From: Siphonodentalium dalli
Lineage: Eukaryota; Mollusca; Scaphopoda; Gadilida; Siphonodentaliidae
Reading direction: 5' to 3'
Assembly (NCBI GenBank): GCA_032622095.1
Contig: CP136066.1
Span: 97,859,319-97,923,318 of the forward strand
Length of the DNA: 64,000 nucleotides
The translations under genes and the position numbers were made by a program. The notes beneath the pieces are model-generated. The model had not been told where the DNA came from. It was given only the letters and a program-made list of their open reading frames with translations, and ran no database searches. How positions within the stretch are numbered: the first letter of the stretch is position 1; each line of letters begins with the position of its first letter. This document shows, piece after piece, positions 32,474 through 44,737 of this stretch.

Positions 32474-32950
32474 TCATGATTTGAACTGGTGGATTATGAA
32501 CTTTAACGGACTGGAAACAAGAAAGTGAACGCCCGTTTGAATCTGGATGTAACTCATTTCAGAGTTGATATCACCTAAATCCGTGGACAAATAAATCAGC
32601 TGCGTTTGGCTCAGGTAAACTAATTTGGCTCGTTTTGGCATTTCCGCGCACATTGTATAACAATTGGAAGCATTATATGTGGATCGGAAAGTGGTGAAAT
32701 CCTCGCAATTCGACCCGATTCGAATAATCATCTGAAAAGGATATCAAAATCCCCACTCGAGGACGCTCTCTTCGGTGAAAAGGATCTCTGGAAGACCTCA
32801 ACAAAGTAATTTATCACTACAGAGTTTGAGTATGACAGCGACCAGACGATACTGTTCTCCCAAGTCGCGGACGACCTCAATATCCAGCACAAAGAAAACA
32901 CTTACATCAGCCGAGTTGGTTAATTTGGCAAGAAGCTCTGAGCAGTTCTC
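32474..32950 (-). other. Candidate two-exon gene fragment
   Basis: On the minus strand a frame with ENCSELLAKLTNSAD ends at a consensus donor (GAT followed by GTAAGT, 32905-32900). After a 174-bp intron, an acceptor (GATATCCTTTTCAG) precedes 32731, and the frame continues in the same phase with MIIRIGSNCEDFTTF, ASNCYTMCAEMPKRA and QLIYLSTDLGD to a stop at 32474. Matching phase and both splice signals are the support. The protein is not recognised. The 5' side runs into the satellite at 32950, so it is at best a fragment. Confidence 0.35.
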
Positions 32951-33640
32951 TATGTGTGACATGCGGGCTGTGCTAAAGGAGTTATTCATACAAAGAGTAA
33001 AACCCAAGACGACCACTGGCAGCGATGTTTTTAAACAGAATTTATAAAAATGGTACACTCCCATTAAGAGGTCATCCCGAGGATTTGGTGACGATCTGAT
33101 GAGGGATGTGGCATGCAGAGTGTACCAGAGGACTTAGTGATCAAAGAGTAAAAGCCAAGATGGCTGCCAGCTGCCATGTTTTTCATTGGAAATCGTTAAA
33201 ATTCAATAGCTCCCATCTAGAGGTGATCCCAAACTGCCTTTATATTTTCAAAATATCGCCGATAATTGTGGGCTGCATGGTGTGCCGATCGATTCAAATC
33301 TGAAATCCAATATGACCGCTGGCGGCCATGTTTTTGGCAGAATTCTGGAAAAAATGGTTAGCTCACATCTGTAGAGACTGAGTTATGCAGCACCGAAGCT
33401 TGGTGACGATCGGATGAGAGATGTGGCCTGCATGGTGTGCTAAAGGATTTATTCATACAAAGAGTAAAATCCAAATTGACAACTGACAGCCATGTCTTTT
33501 AACATAATTCGGGCGGGTGGTAAGTTCACACTAGAGGTCGAAGATCCATATGAAGTTTTGCTGACGGTCGGGTGAGGGGTGTGGTTTGTAGGGTGTGCCA
33601 AACTAAATTGTTGACGGACGCACACACGGACGACCAACCA
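32951..33640 (+). repeat. Diverged satellite of about 150-170 bp
   Basis: About five units share TGTGGCATGCAGAGTGTACC-like words (about 32955, 33100, 33268, 33417, 33576), GGTGACGATCGGATGAG and AAGAGTAAAA. The last unit runs into GACGGACGCACACACGGACG (33613-33632). Confidence 0.8.
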
Positions 33641-33652
33641 ATGGCAATAGCT

Positions 33653-33682
33653 CAAACTTTACAAAGTAAAGTTGAGCTCTAA
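33653..33682 (+). other. Terminal hairpin of satellite element
   Basis: AGCTCAAACTTTAC and GTAAAGTTGAGCT can pair with one bulged base. It comes just after the GGAC short-repeat block, as at 619-640. Confidence 0.7.
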
Positions 33683-34374
33683 TGAACAGTCAGTACAACA
33701 AGGCAAGACATTTCTGGACACTTTATAAGAGATAACTTTTTATAGGAAGACACGTGTGCATTTTGTGCCTGATCTTATATATAGTGCAACACATTAAGTT
33801 GTAAATGACCACATTACCGGTACGTGGGCAACGCTTCAAGAAGACTTACATACGAATCATGATTCACTGGATTGAATAATAACGACACATGTCAATTTCA
33901 CAGAAAATACTGAATATCACAGTGTACGTGGGATAGACTCAGATGACAACGATGAAGTCAATGACTATGAACGACTAACACCAGTCGTCCTAACTGTGTA
34001 CGTGTGACACTAAGCCCGTTGTGATCTGCAATGTACCACCATTCAGTTGACTACAAGTATCAATAATCCAATAATTTAATATGTAGTCATATCAATCTTG
34101 TTGAGAATGTTTTCGTTAGAATCAACAGGCTGAATATTATCGGTGACATTATAAAGCCATTCGACACAGCATACTTTTGCCAATTACTGTATCTTGTGGC
34201 ATAACTATATCGAAATATTGCATCTATTAAATTACTGATTAATACAGTGGTCAAAAAGCTAATGTTTAGTTTATCTTTATATACATATATATGGCAGCAC
34301 ATGATCGCCAGTTAGTGATATGCATTACCAAAGTTCGAGCAAAATACGAAATTCTCCTTTGGGATCAGCTGAGT
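33683..34374. other. No recognisable gene or repeat
   Basis: Nothing supported. Confidence 0.5.
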
Positions 34375-34670
34375 CAGTGTTAAATTTTGATCGCAACTGT
34401 AGCCAGTAAGTATAATCTTATCACATCCAATTTTTTTCAAACTACGTTTAAGATTCATACTTATAAAGTATTTTTTTTTTCAGGAAAAATCCAATTTGCG
34501 CATAATAAATTATCATCTTACGAAAAATGGCGACATTTATCCAATATACTGGCATATCCATAGAGTATGATGTTAAAATTTGATCGCAACTGTAGCCAAC
34601 AAGAAGCAACTGATTACATCCACATTTTCTGATATATCTATGGTTCATACCTATAGTAGTTTCGAGCAAT
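34375..34670. repeat. Tandem duplication of about 190 bp
   Basis: TTGATCGCAACTGTAGCCA occurs at about 34385 and 34576, each followed by ACATCCA-like words and a TTCATAC word about 70 bp on. Confidence 0.65.
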
Positions 34671-34768
34671 TTCAAACCGTACTGATCACCATCTGCCAGA
34701 TGGCACTCTCTATCAGTTTATGTAAATACGAAACGCTCTCTAAATTAAGTCGATTCCGATTTGGGATG

Positions 34769-34782
34769 CCCCCCCCCCCCCC
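34769..34782. repeat. 14-bp C run
   Basis: A homopolymer tract in otherwise unannotated sequence. Confidence 0.95.
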
Positions 34783-34941
34783 AATTCAAGAATTGAAACA
34801 AGTCAATTTCGAAAACACACCTCGTATAAATAATCCATTTCACATCGCTTTTAACAAACCAAAAATGACTAAATGGCTGATTCGGTGATTTTGTTTTTAC
34901 TGCGAGAAAAAATCAGCAAGAGTTTGCTCATTTTGTTTATA

Positions 34942-34978
34942 TATACTACTAGCAGGGTTATCCGGCGTTGCCCAGGTT
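34942..34978 (+). repeat. GCAGGGTTATCCGGCGTTGC repeat head
   Basis: A distinctive GC-rich word, AGCAGGGTTATCCGGCGTTG, after TACTACT. Similar words head some invertebrate dispersed repeats, from general knowledge. It could be the left end of a larger element ending at the satellite and ACAG block near 37960; that is inference. Confidence 0.4.
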
Positions 34979-36089
34979 AAAGTGATGTGAAACCCTCTGC
35001 ATGGTGTGTATATTTGTTGGGAATAGAGAACACTCTTGCTCAAAGTGTTACACGTATTCTCATAAATTGTATATCCAAATAGCATCACAAAACACGATTC
35101 TTACTGTCATGGAATATAAGTAGTGGCACACCTTGTCGTTGTCATTTTGTTTATCGCGATTAATCCGGTCCACCAATAATGAAGTATTTATTTATTTACA
35201 ACTGCGTATACTGCAGACGTTATAATATGTTAACATGAACATCATAAACACATTAGTTCGCAAAAATAAAAGACGACAATTGGGTTTTACATATAGAGAT
35301 GCATCAATCAATCTAGTGGGTTGGACTATCTTGAGGACACCTGGCTATCATATAACCATGAAGATACAGATGTTTTAAAGAAATTTCCAGGTGCTCCTCT
35401 GTTCATGGTGCTATATATTGGCTAAATATTCTCAGTTTAAAAGAAATGTTGCTACGCAAGTATATCAGCTACCTGTGCCAGACACAGAGCGAGATTTTGA
35501 GTTGTGTATATCAGTCGATGAGTCTGTTCTAAAAATTCCGCTGTATCGTGCAGATATACACTTGTCGGATGTCAGTATTAGAGGATCCTGAAAAGTCATG
35601 TGCTACTGACTGCGTTTTCTTTTATATCAGAAGAAAATATATTTGACTGCACACTGTGACCACTATTTTTGAACAGCCATTCGATACATTTCCATATCTC
35701 TTGACAAATTGTAACTTTTTTGTGGAAACTGTATTGAATGGAACCGACTCAATTGTGTTATAATCTATATGCAATCCTCTGACGGTTCGAGGTCTCTCAG
35801 TTTGCAAGAATGTGAGTATCTCTTCTTCTATGTATCTCTTTATGCTAGCTCATTATGTGAATGCCCTGATTGCCATCCCCATATAAATATGACAGTTGAG
35901 AAGATATAATTGTTCAAGTAACTTAATTGGGTCACCATTTGTCGAGATTGTGAAATTTTAACGCCCAAAACTCCTTAAAATGATATGGAGATGGCCTGGG
36001 TGACTGTATATAACTTATAGGTGGATATCATTGAATAGCAATCTTATCAATGATAGTGCATATCCTCTCGCCACCCGTGACCCAAATGG
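34979..36089. other. No recognisable gene
   Basis: A 66-codon frame at 35391-35591 (with YQLPVPDTERDFELCISVDE) reads like coding sequence but has no recognisable family and no clear splice sites. Nothing else supported. Confidence 0.45.
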
Positions 36090-37790
36090 CACCAAATGTG
36101 ATTTAATTCATCGTATCATTAGAGAAGAACCTGTATGAATTTGGTGCTAACTATATTTGTATCAGCTTTGGTGCAAATGCCATCCTCATGCATGACTTTA
36201 ACGGCGCCACTTTTGACATATTAAACCACGTCCATTAGACTCATGGATGCATGATATACTGGATATGATTATATATAGGTTTGGTGGTAATCAAGCAACT
36301 AAACAAAACACATCTCTCACCCAAACGGCAGCAATTTGGCGTCTTTAAATCACACGATATCATAGAGAAGAATAATATATCAATTTGGTGGAAATCTGCG
36401 CTAAAAATAGTTTATCAAATCAATTGTTGATGCCTCCCTGCAACGCTGACTCGAACAGCGCCAAATCGCAGAGGTGATTATTTATGCGTTTGTTGGAAAT
36501 CGGCGACAAAACTATTTCACCATATTTTTTTAATTTTGCCGACCTCCCCCCTTTCTTCCCTGACACCAACAGTGTCACTTTAGAAAATTTTAACCCGCAC
36601 CATTATCTTCCTTGTGGCCTTGTAAAAAGTTACCCCTCCTATAACGCCTTGATGCCATCTCGATTGCACGCCGCATGCAGACAGACAGAAAGACAGACAA
36701 CACGATTTGATTTCTCGTATCATTTGAGAAGAATGTGTCTGAATTTGATGGTAATTGGTACTAAAAATATTTTTTATCAGTTTTGGTGACCCTCCCGTCC
36801 CTATTTTGGACTCAAGCGGTGTCACTTTTGTCACCGTTAAACCACACACTTAGACTCATTAGATATTAGAGATGCATATATATAAAATTGGTGAAAATTG
36901 GCGAGTATACAAATTCGTATCAAATTCAAGGTCCCCATATCTCTCACTTCAGAGGGCACCAAGTTGATGTATCTAAACCACACGATAAGATTGCTCGTAT
37001 CACGGAGAAGAATATGTATCAATCTGGTGGAAATCGACGATAAACATATTGTTATAACTTTTTGTGTCCCTCTCACCTCTATACACCACTTACTCAAATG
37101 ACCCCACTTGTGACATCATTAAACCACACAATTACACTTATGATATCATGGAGATGATTATTTATAAGTTAGGTGCTAATCAGCGACTAATTTTTTTTTA
37201 TATCAAATTTGGTGCCCACCCCCCCCCCCCCTCCCCATCTCTCACCCAAATAGCATCAATATGGCGTCTTTAAATCACACGATTAGATTCTTCGTAGCAT
37301 GGATAAGAACGTGTATCAATTTGGTGGAAATTGGCGCTAAAAATATTATGAATCAATTTTGGTGCCCCTCTCCCTTTCAGTGCACCCCTGACTCGAATGA
37401 GGTCACATTTGACAGATTTAAGCCACACCATTAGACTCCTCATACCATGGGGATGATTTTGTATAAGTGTGATGGCAATCGGCGACTAAACCCATTCTTA
37501 TCAAATTTAGTGCCCACCCCTCCCCCAATCTCATCCAAACGACCACAATTTGGCGTTGTTAAATCGCACAATTTGATTCCTTGTATCATGAAGAAGAATA
37601 TATATCAATTTGGTGGAAATCGGCGCTAAAATTAGTTTGATCCATTTTGGTGCCCCTCTCTCCTTCCGTGCATCCCTGACTCGAACGACGCCACTTTTGC
37701 CATATTTAAACCGCATCATTAGATTCTTCATATCATGGGGATGATTATATGTAAGTTTCGTGGCAATTGGCGACAAAAAAAATTCTGCCC
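36090..37790 (+). repeat. Dimeric satellite, units of about 145 bp
   Basis: About eleven diverged units with TTAAACCACACNATTAGA, TCATGGAGATGATTAT or TCATGGAGAAGAATATGT, and GGTGGAAATCGGCG. Two types alternate (GGGATGATT type and GAAGAATAT type), giving a dimer near 295 bp. C-rich stretches (37219-37231) fall between units. ACAGACAG blocks occur inside (36677-36700) and after it. Confidence 0.85.
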
Positions 37791-37929
37791 CTCCCCATTT
37801 TCTGCCCCTGACAACAACCGCGTCACTTTAGAAAATTCTAACCCCCGCCATTATCTTTCTCGTAAAAAGTTACCCCTAGTAGACCCCTTTGGTGTCATCT
37901 AGATGGTCCCCTGTGAATTTGTATAGAAC

Positions 37930-37955
37930 ACAGACAGACAGACAGTCGCAAATAT
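37930..37955. repeat. ACAG short tandem repeat
   Basis: ACACAGACAGACAGACAG closes the satellite element. The same short-repeat type lies at 36677-36700, after the same lead-in (TAAAAAGTTACCCCT). Confidence 0.85.
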
Positions 37956-38126
37956 TAGATATAAGATTTATACATTTATTCGATTGGATATACGTATATA
38001 GTACCATCTAATTAGCTGCCAATCCGCACTCAATCGCGTCTTTTTTCAAATTTAATGTTAATTTATGAGTGCAAGCATGTCTAACAGCTCTCCTGAATCA
38101 AATTCCGATGTTTGGAGAAACTTGTC

Positions 38127-38485
38127 AGTTGCACAGGGACGTGGACACGTGGGTTGGTTGGGGTTTCAACCCCCATCCCAACTTGGGCAAATTGCCAACA
38201 GTTGGAGATCTCATTCCTGACACAACCTTATTTGGAAATTTGACATCAGATATAGATTGGAATTATTCTCATTGGATGATTTTCCAACCGGTAATTATTG
38301 GGGAATTTTGGTATGAAATGGCCATCAGTTGGAAATTGTCTAATCTTAAGGTGTGTCCGGTTGGATATTTACTAGGGGTGTGCAAATGGAATTCTGCGAA
38401 CCTGGGAGTTTGGTGTCTGGTTCAAGGAGTATGCAGTTGGAAATTTGAAGGTGACCCCCTATGAGAAGCCTCTAGCCACGTCCCT
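38127..38485 (+). mobile_element. MITE-B copy 4, short diverged
   Basis: It holds CAGGGACGTGG at 38134 and CTAGCCACGTCCCTA at the right, with the family's GTTGGAAATT words between. A probable target duplication is AAACTTGT / GAACTTGT (7 of 8), if the left end is taken at 38127. Confidence 0.7.
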
Positions 38486-39352
38486 AGAACTTGTTCGAGT
38501 GGGTATTTAATAAAATTAATTAACTGACATTTCGACTATAGTCATGCTACCCTAGAATAAGCTTTATTGTTATGTTAGTGCGATTGAGAGATGCAGTTCA
38601 CGTGCAATCAAGACCAGTCTTTGTAAACATGCATCCACATGATCCAGAGTCATACGGATTCTATTTTATATGTGGGTATGTAGTTTACTCAAGACTGCCA
38701 CAAGACCACAGCATTAGCTATATGTACCGGTACCTCAAAGCTTTATTTTCCAACTAATGCAGAGCACTTGGGCCACACAAGTGACTGTGGTCGATATACA
38801 TGCAGAAACTGATGTGCGAAACGACTGAATTTAACGGAAAAAAAAAATTAAATATGGAATTGTTACAAGACTAGATAGTACATATATGTATCTGATAATC
38901 CATATATAAATATAATATAATCCTACTATTTCTCGAATAAGAAGGAACATATAATTACGAACAGTGTAGAAGATACATTCAGGTGTGCGTGAATTCGATC
39001 ATGCAATGATGACGTTATTCACCGAGTTTAGTTGAAATCGACATGTGTACGGGCGACATTTTATGGATGGAATTATTTTATGAAATGAACATGATGAAAT
39101 TGACAGTGAAATTTACAAGCTTCGCCATCAACGGAAGGTCTCCCCCGGCGTTACTATCAGTAGTGGCTAATTTCAGAAAAATTATCCAAGTTTACACCAG
39201 ACAGCACTGCCGACAGCACAAATTTTCTCCTTATTTTAAATAATTTGATATGGATGGTTCATATTCTGCAACAATTTGTACACAAGGGACGGGTTCGTAT
39301 GTTTTATTGCGTTTTAAAACTGCGAGGTGAGAAAATCTCGGTTTGTTTACAT
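38486..39352. other. No recognisable gene or repeat
   Basis: Nothing supported; the small frames here show no family. Confidence 0.5.
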
Positions 39353-39482
39353 TATTAATGTTCTGATTCCGATTACGGAATCAGAATAAGATTACCACGA
39401 AATAACGATTACGGTCTGTTCGTAACTTCGTTTACGGAACCGTATTGTACGGAGTGTAATCGGTAATCAATAATCGGAATCA
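39353..39482. repeat. Imperfect palindromic stretch (GATTACGG words)
   Basis: Repeated GATTCCGATTACGGAATC-like words in both orientations. Confidence 0.55.
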
Positions 39483-39618
39483 AACCAAGAAATAACGCAT
39501 CAGGCTATACTTCGTTTTCAGGTTTTTGCAGTTTTTGGACCAACAACCAGTCTATTCAAGAGGAGACATTCAGTAAACTTCCATATGAGTCACACAAACA
39601 ATGGCAGACGACCGCTGT

Positions 39619-39750
39619 ATAGTAAATTGCAAGTATGAGGGTGACGACCCCCCTTTTCGTACGCCGGATGCGGGGTCTGTTATGGCGTATTCCGGATGCC
39701 AGACCACCGTACGCCGGATGACGTCGGGCACATACATCGGATGCCGGATG
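39619..39750 (+). repeat. Rep-G copy 1 (GCCGGATGC words)
   Basis: It starts at GAGGGTGACGACCCCCC, then four or five copies of ACGCCGGATGC / ATTCCGGATGCC. The same starting word and subrepeats occur inverted at 44246-44345. Confidence 0.7.
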
Positions 39751-39948
39751 CTTCCATTGATAATTTTTCTTGACGTTAAACAGCCATTCTGAACTCCTCG
39801 ACCTGTGACCTCTGCGGGCCAAGGATGACGGAATCTGACGAGGTTTGCCGAATGGTTAAACAGCAAAAACACAACGAAATTACGTCCGCTAACTTCAGAC
39901 TTCAGAGTGATGGTAAATGGAGGAAAATTGTATCGACCCCCCTTGTCC

Positions 39949-40436
39949 TTAAAGGTACTCAATCCGATAAAATTCCTCTCCATTACTATTTCAATGGCTT
40001 CGGGGGTCAAAAATATTTGATTCGAGTCGAGGAAGTCACCCATCAAAGCTCAGATTTGTTAGATATCGATTTTAGAAATCTATTATTTTTCATTATCGGG
40101 AATACTTTCTGGCCCAGAACTCAGTCAAAATTGCGTTATTATTACCACTTGATTTTAGAGTTATCCATCCTTGTCTGTTTGAATAGATTTTGGTGTACAC
40201 ATCCCGAGCAGATTACGGCAGTTGAAGGCAATTATTAGTACTCATCTCGAGTAAATAACAAATTTCAAAAATCAATATCTAATAACTCTGAGCTTTGTTT
40301 GATGGGTTCCTCGACTCGAATCAAATATTTTTTACCCCCAAAGCCAAAGAAATAGTAATATAGGACCCTTTGATCGGATTGTTGTTGTTGGAATCTGTTG
40401 AGATGGGGACCCTCTGTTCGGATTGAGTACCTTTAA
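39949..40436 (+). mobile_element. MITE-A copy 3
   Basis: TTAA at 39949-39952 and 40433-40436, with the family ends, in the same orientation as copy 1. Confidence 0.92.
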
Positions 40437-41017
40437 ATGGGGTGATATCCACTATTAAAACATAACTTCGCAAAGCGGAATATCCCCTCAATGAGATAGC
40501 GACCACAGCTTGCTCTCACCCGATAACTTTAATAGAAATTCCGACTCATTTCCGCTTTTATCATAAATAGTAGACACATTCTGACGTTAGGTGGTTCGTT
40601 TGAACCATAATTATCAGTCGTAGATGGCGGATAATGTGTGTATCAATAGAAAAATATATGTTTAATTAACCATAAATTGTCCAACCTGCAGAGCGGTTCG
40701 CAAAAATACTAGCTAAGTCCAAGTGTGGGTACCCATCATAACTTCGGGTATCAAAGCCGCAGATCGATCCTGCGATGAAATGTCGACAAACCAGAGCTGG
40801 GATGTCAAAGATGCGAATGATATGCTTCACATTTTGACCGTTTCTGCTTGAAAATATCCCAATTATCATTCGAACAGACCGGCACATGGATCATCTTTAG
40901 GGTGTGGGTGCATGCGCAAGAGTGAAAGCATGTATGTTTGTTTGTGTTTCATATATGTTCTGATGTCATTAATAGTATAGGCTATGATGTGTTAAATCAG
41001 TGTAACTCACGAGTTAG
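40437..41017. other. No recognisable gene or repeat
   Basis: A 73-codon minus-strand frame at 40666-40887 shows no family. Nothing else supported. Confidence 0.5.
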
Positions 41018-41108
41018 CAGGGACGTGGCTGGAGGTCCCTGTTAGGGGTGTTCACCTATAGTTTCTAAATGCACCCCTTCCAGTAATTTCTATTTGCACC
41101 CCATGTTA
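41018..41108 (-). repeat. MITE-B end fragment
   Basis: It begins CAGGGACGTGGCTGGAGG, then TTAGGGGTGTTCACC and two CACCCC words. Only the terminal 90 bp are recognisable. Confidence 0.7.
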
Positions 41109-41836
41109 GGTTCGAGTTTTCATCGAGTTTACAACGGGTTCTTCCAACATTCGCAAATATAGATATAGCGAGTATTGCAGCATCATACAATTAATAGCTA
41201 CGTGGGGTTCATGATCGAGATTCCAACGTTTCAGCCCATAAAACACCTGCATGATAGCTCGACATCTCAATGTTATGCATGAAACGGTCATTAAATCGCA
41301 ATGTCTCATGTACTCGATTTGTTCTTTGTTGTGTACGCATATATTACCTGCACCAACGAAGCGTCATTTTCCCCTCCCTTAATTTCCATATGATAGAAAC
41401 ACTCGTCAAGCATGCACGGATATTAAGCATAATACCCTGTATATCCGGGTATATCATGGACATTACGCAATTCGAAGTATCTCCATGTGAGATGAATTAT
41501 TTAGCCCTTTCTTTATACTAAATGGAATAATAACATTCAATTATAAAAAAAAACTGGTGTAAGGGTGTATTATATTAATTCTGAGGGATTTTCAGGTAAT
41601 ATGAGCAGAAGAAAGATACAATTATACACTATGACATTTTCATATAATGGGGAGGTTTAGATTGATAAACCTTCTAACGTGGCCCTTCCAACATAACTGG
41701 CTATTAACCCGAGAGCCTGTTGGGTTTTATTTGCACAATCGCGTACGAAAGGTTTGATGCCTCAAATGTGTTACACCCCAGGAATGTTCAAATAAATCAG
41801 ATTTTCTAGGTTCCGTATTCCTCCAGAGACCCCACG
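41109..41836. other. No recognisable gene or repeat
   Basis: Nothing supported. Confidence 0.5.
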
Positions 41837-41856
41837 CCCCCCCCCCCCCCCCCCCC
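41837..41856. repeat. 20-bp C run
   Basis: One of the longest homopolymer tracts in the window, just before a minisatellite. Confidence 0.95.
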
Positions 41857-41878
41857 ATAATGACTATATTTGCACTTA

Positions 41879-42235
41879 TGAGTACGATGGTGTCCAACCC
41901 CGCTCAAATGAGTATTCCAAAACATCCCAAACAACTCAACGAGCGTCTCAAACCATCAATTGAGAACCCCAAACCATCAACTGGGTGTCCCACGCCATTT
42001 AATGACTGTTCATAACCATCCAAATGGGTGTCCCATGTATCACGACGATTACCTCAAACCATCAGAATCAGAAGTGTCTAAAACAACTGGTGTCTAAATC
42101 CATTCCATGCAAAATGCCCCACAACCCAACCTATGAGTGTCCCAACTAGTGTACAAAACCATCATCGAATATCTCAAACCAACCAGCGAGTGTCTCGTGG
42201 TTTCGTAAACCAATTGGATGGGATGGAACACACTT
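41879..42235. repeat. Degenerate 24-bp minisatellite
   Basis: Loose copies of CAAACCATCAAATGGGTGTC, decaying to both sides. Confidence 0.7.
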
Positions 42236-42569
42236 GATGGTCGTAAATATTATATGCTTTCATATTAAAGAGCACGGCTGATGTGTGCGTCAATGTACAA
42301 TTATGTAACTGACTTCACAACGTTCATATATATCACGTCGAGACCCTATCCATACCACGCAGACGTCAGATTTAGCCTATATAAACAACATTGAGCGTAT
42401 AAGTAGCACCTACCCACTACGCAGTCACTGCATGCTTAATTGTTAATTGCATGCATATTTAACAGTATTAAACTTGTACATTTGACATGATATGGAATAA
42501 AATTGATTGTCTTAATGTCAAATGAGTATTTTATGTTTAATGTATAGCTTGTGAGCACGTAAGGTATAA

Positions 42570-42903
42570 GCGACAGAATACGTTACCACCGTGAACGAGA
42601 CGCATGCTAATAGTAAAATCTTGATTTGAATAGACAGCCATCGCAGATAATATACTTCCAAATACATTAGTTTATAATATCATATAATCATATATCATTT
42701 TGAACATGCATGTCCGCCACAATACATGTTTGCTTAATTTCCTATAGGATTGAGAAGAGAATGAATTAGAGCACTAGTTTTTTGATCTTGAACGAGTTTC
42801 AGATAATTTTAATACTTTGCAAATCCGAATGCAATCTCGATGTGTTATACATAATGACGTTAGCCTAGTCGGCAGTGGTAACGTATGTAACGTATTCTGT
42901 CGC
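42570..42903. mobile_element. Possible inverted-repeat element
   Basis: GCGACAGAATACGTTACCAC at the left and its reverse complement at the right (with an inserted ACGTATGTA), 334 bp apart. No convincing target duplication. Confidence 0.5.
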
Positions 42904-43127
42904 ATGGGAAAGTGGAAGCCCATATTTCCATCTGTTGTATGTCAGGGGATAATTTGTTAAAACGTCCGCCAATACAGATTTCAATTATATGGATACTCTA
43001 CTTCAAGAAACTAACCGAATTGGCTCTTATGGTTAACTTCGATTTTTCGGTGAAACATCATGTCCATTGGGCCCACTTAGCTGAGAATGTGCTTACTATA
43101 CTGCACACGTATAATGCTATACGTTTG

Positions 43128-43585
43128 TTAAAGGTACTCAATCCGAATAAACGCTCGCAAATTACTATTTCGTTGGCTTCGGGGGGGGGGGGGGGGGGGG
43201 GAGGGGGTAAAAACATATTTGATTCGAGTCGAGGAACCCATGCACCCATCACCGCTCAGAGTGATCAAATATCGATGTTTGAAATCTATTATTTTAGGTG
43301 GCCCAATAGACAGTCAACGAGAAGAATTTCATTGACCAAATTGCGGGTAAAATCAAGTGGCTTTTTGTGTTAGATATTTGACAAACCGGCAAAATTTCGT
43401 TGAACAAAATGTTGATAAATAACAGGTTTTGCAGGGTTTTGTGGAATTTTATACTATAGTTGATTGTGCTTTTCGTTATATTTGGGCAACTATTAGATTA
43501 TGATAACTGAAGCGGCATTTCAAAACATGTTGTCATTTTTGTTGGAATGTGATGATATGGAGACCCTCTGATTGAGTACCTTTAA
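43128..43585 (+). mobile_element. MITE-A copy 4, subfamily b
   Basis: TTAA at 43128-43131 and 43582-43585. The left part has AATAAACGCTCGCAA; the interior after the first 150 bp differs from copies 1-3, so this is a second subfamily, shared with 28745 and 61815. G-run of 21 at 43181-43201. Confidence 0.88.
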
Positions 43586-43791
43586 TTTGAAATATTAAAT
43601 ATTAAAAAGATGTTAGTTTTCTATTTGCGTGTCCCTGGTGTTCAATACTACCGTGTACGACCATGAACGGTCACCCAAGATTGGCTATATAGGTGGTTTC
43701 CGCACGTATGCCACTTCAACTTCTCCTCATTCAGTATATTATACCACTCCTGTCATTTGGAACATGGTCTATGCCTTTCACCCCCACCCAA
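43586..43791. other. No recognisable gene or repeat
   Basis: A short spacer between MITE-A and a foldback element. Confidence 0.5.
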
Positions 43792-43793
43792 TA

Positions 43794-44070
43794 CGCCCTA
43801 TCATGTCATTAACTCGCGGCCATATTAGATCCACCATGCATGCAGGTCCGGTTCCATGGTATCAGATATTCTTCCATGCAGTCCCGGTTGTTTTATTGCT
43901 ACAGATCAAAGTTCTGGAGTAGCATTTCCATATATGGAGCTTTTGAATATTCATGACTTCCATTTATGTCAAATATGGAAATGCTACTCCAAAACTTTGA
44001 ACTGTAGCACTAAAACCACGGAACCGGACCTGGTGGATCCAATATGGCCGCGAGTAAGTTAGACAGGGCG
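43794..44070. mobile_element. 277-bp foldback element with TA target
   Basis: Arms start CGCCCTATC / CGCCCTGTC and share CTCGCGGCCATATT, GATCCACCA, GGTCCGGTTCC and TGGAGTAGCATTTCCATAT. The left arm carries two extra insertions. TA lies on each side. A TA target fits Tc1/mariner-type elements (inference). Confidence 0.75.
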
Positions 44071-44245
44071 TATATATATATGTATGAAACGAGATCATAC
44101 ATTTAGTAAAAAGTTTAATCTTTACGGAAAGCTGCTAAATCAAATCATTAGGCTACTAGTCAATACGGATACTAATTCCAATACCTCATGCCAACGTTCA
44201 CTTCGTTCCCGAGTCTGTTTTCAATAAATTTAATCAAATAGTATT

Positions 44246-44345
44246 CCGGATGCCGCCTCTCTGTTATGGCGTATTCCGGATGCCGGGGTCCATTTTAAAC
44301 CGGATGCCGGATGCCAGGGGGAGGGGGGTCGTCACCCTCAAGTAT
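44246..44345 (-). repeat. Rep-G copy 2
   Basis: An inverted GGGTCGTCACCCTC end plus ATTCCGGATGCC subrepeats, which here run opposite to copy 1 relative to that end. Confidence 0.65.
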
Positions 44346-44737
44346 AGGCAATCTGTTATTAAAATGTACTTTTACTTTCATGAAGTAGACACTTAAGAAA
44401 GTTGTTGCCGAATTCGCCATTATAATGGTCCTTGTTCTAATCGAACCAGCCGCCCGATTCGTAGTAGCCTGTCCCTTTCTGTCATACTGGGTCCGGGCCT
44501 CCATAAGTATGATATATTCCAGATAAATAGAAAATTATCTCATAACAAATGAAATAGTTTTTTTTATGTATTATACACAACATACAACACCGAAATACTG
44601 TTGATGGTGTCTGCACCATGCCATGCATGCATCATACTATACACACACACTTACCTCGTTGAGGGTACCACGTTACTTCAGTGAGCTTGTCACGTGAAGA
44701 TGCGAATTAAAGCTCCAAAATTACTATTTCTTTGGCT

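Noticed and set aside
33085-33110. Hammerhead ribozyme core (CTGATGAG in a tandem repeat)
   Set aside because: No matching GAAA with flanking stems was found at the right place, and other units read CGGATGAG.
42850-42910. tRNA-like A-box words
   Set aside because: They are part of an inverted pair; no cloverleaf or B box could be drawn.
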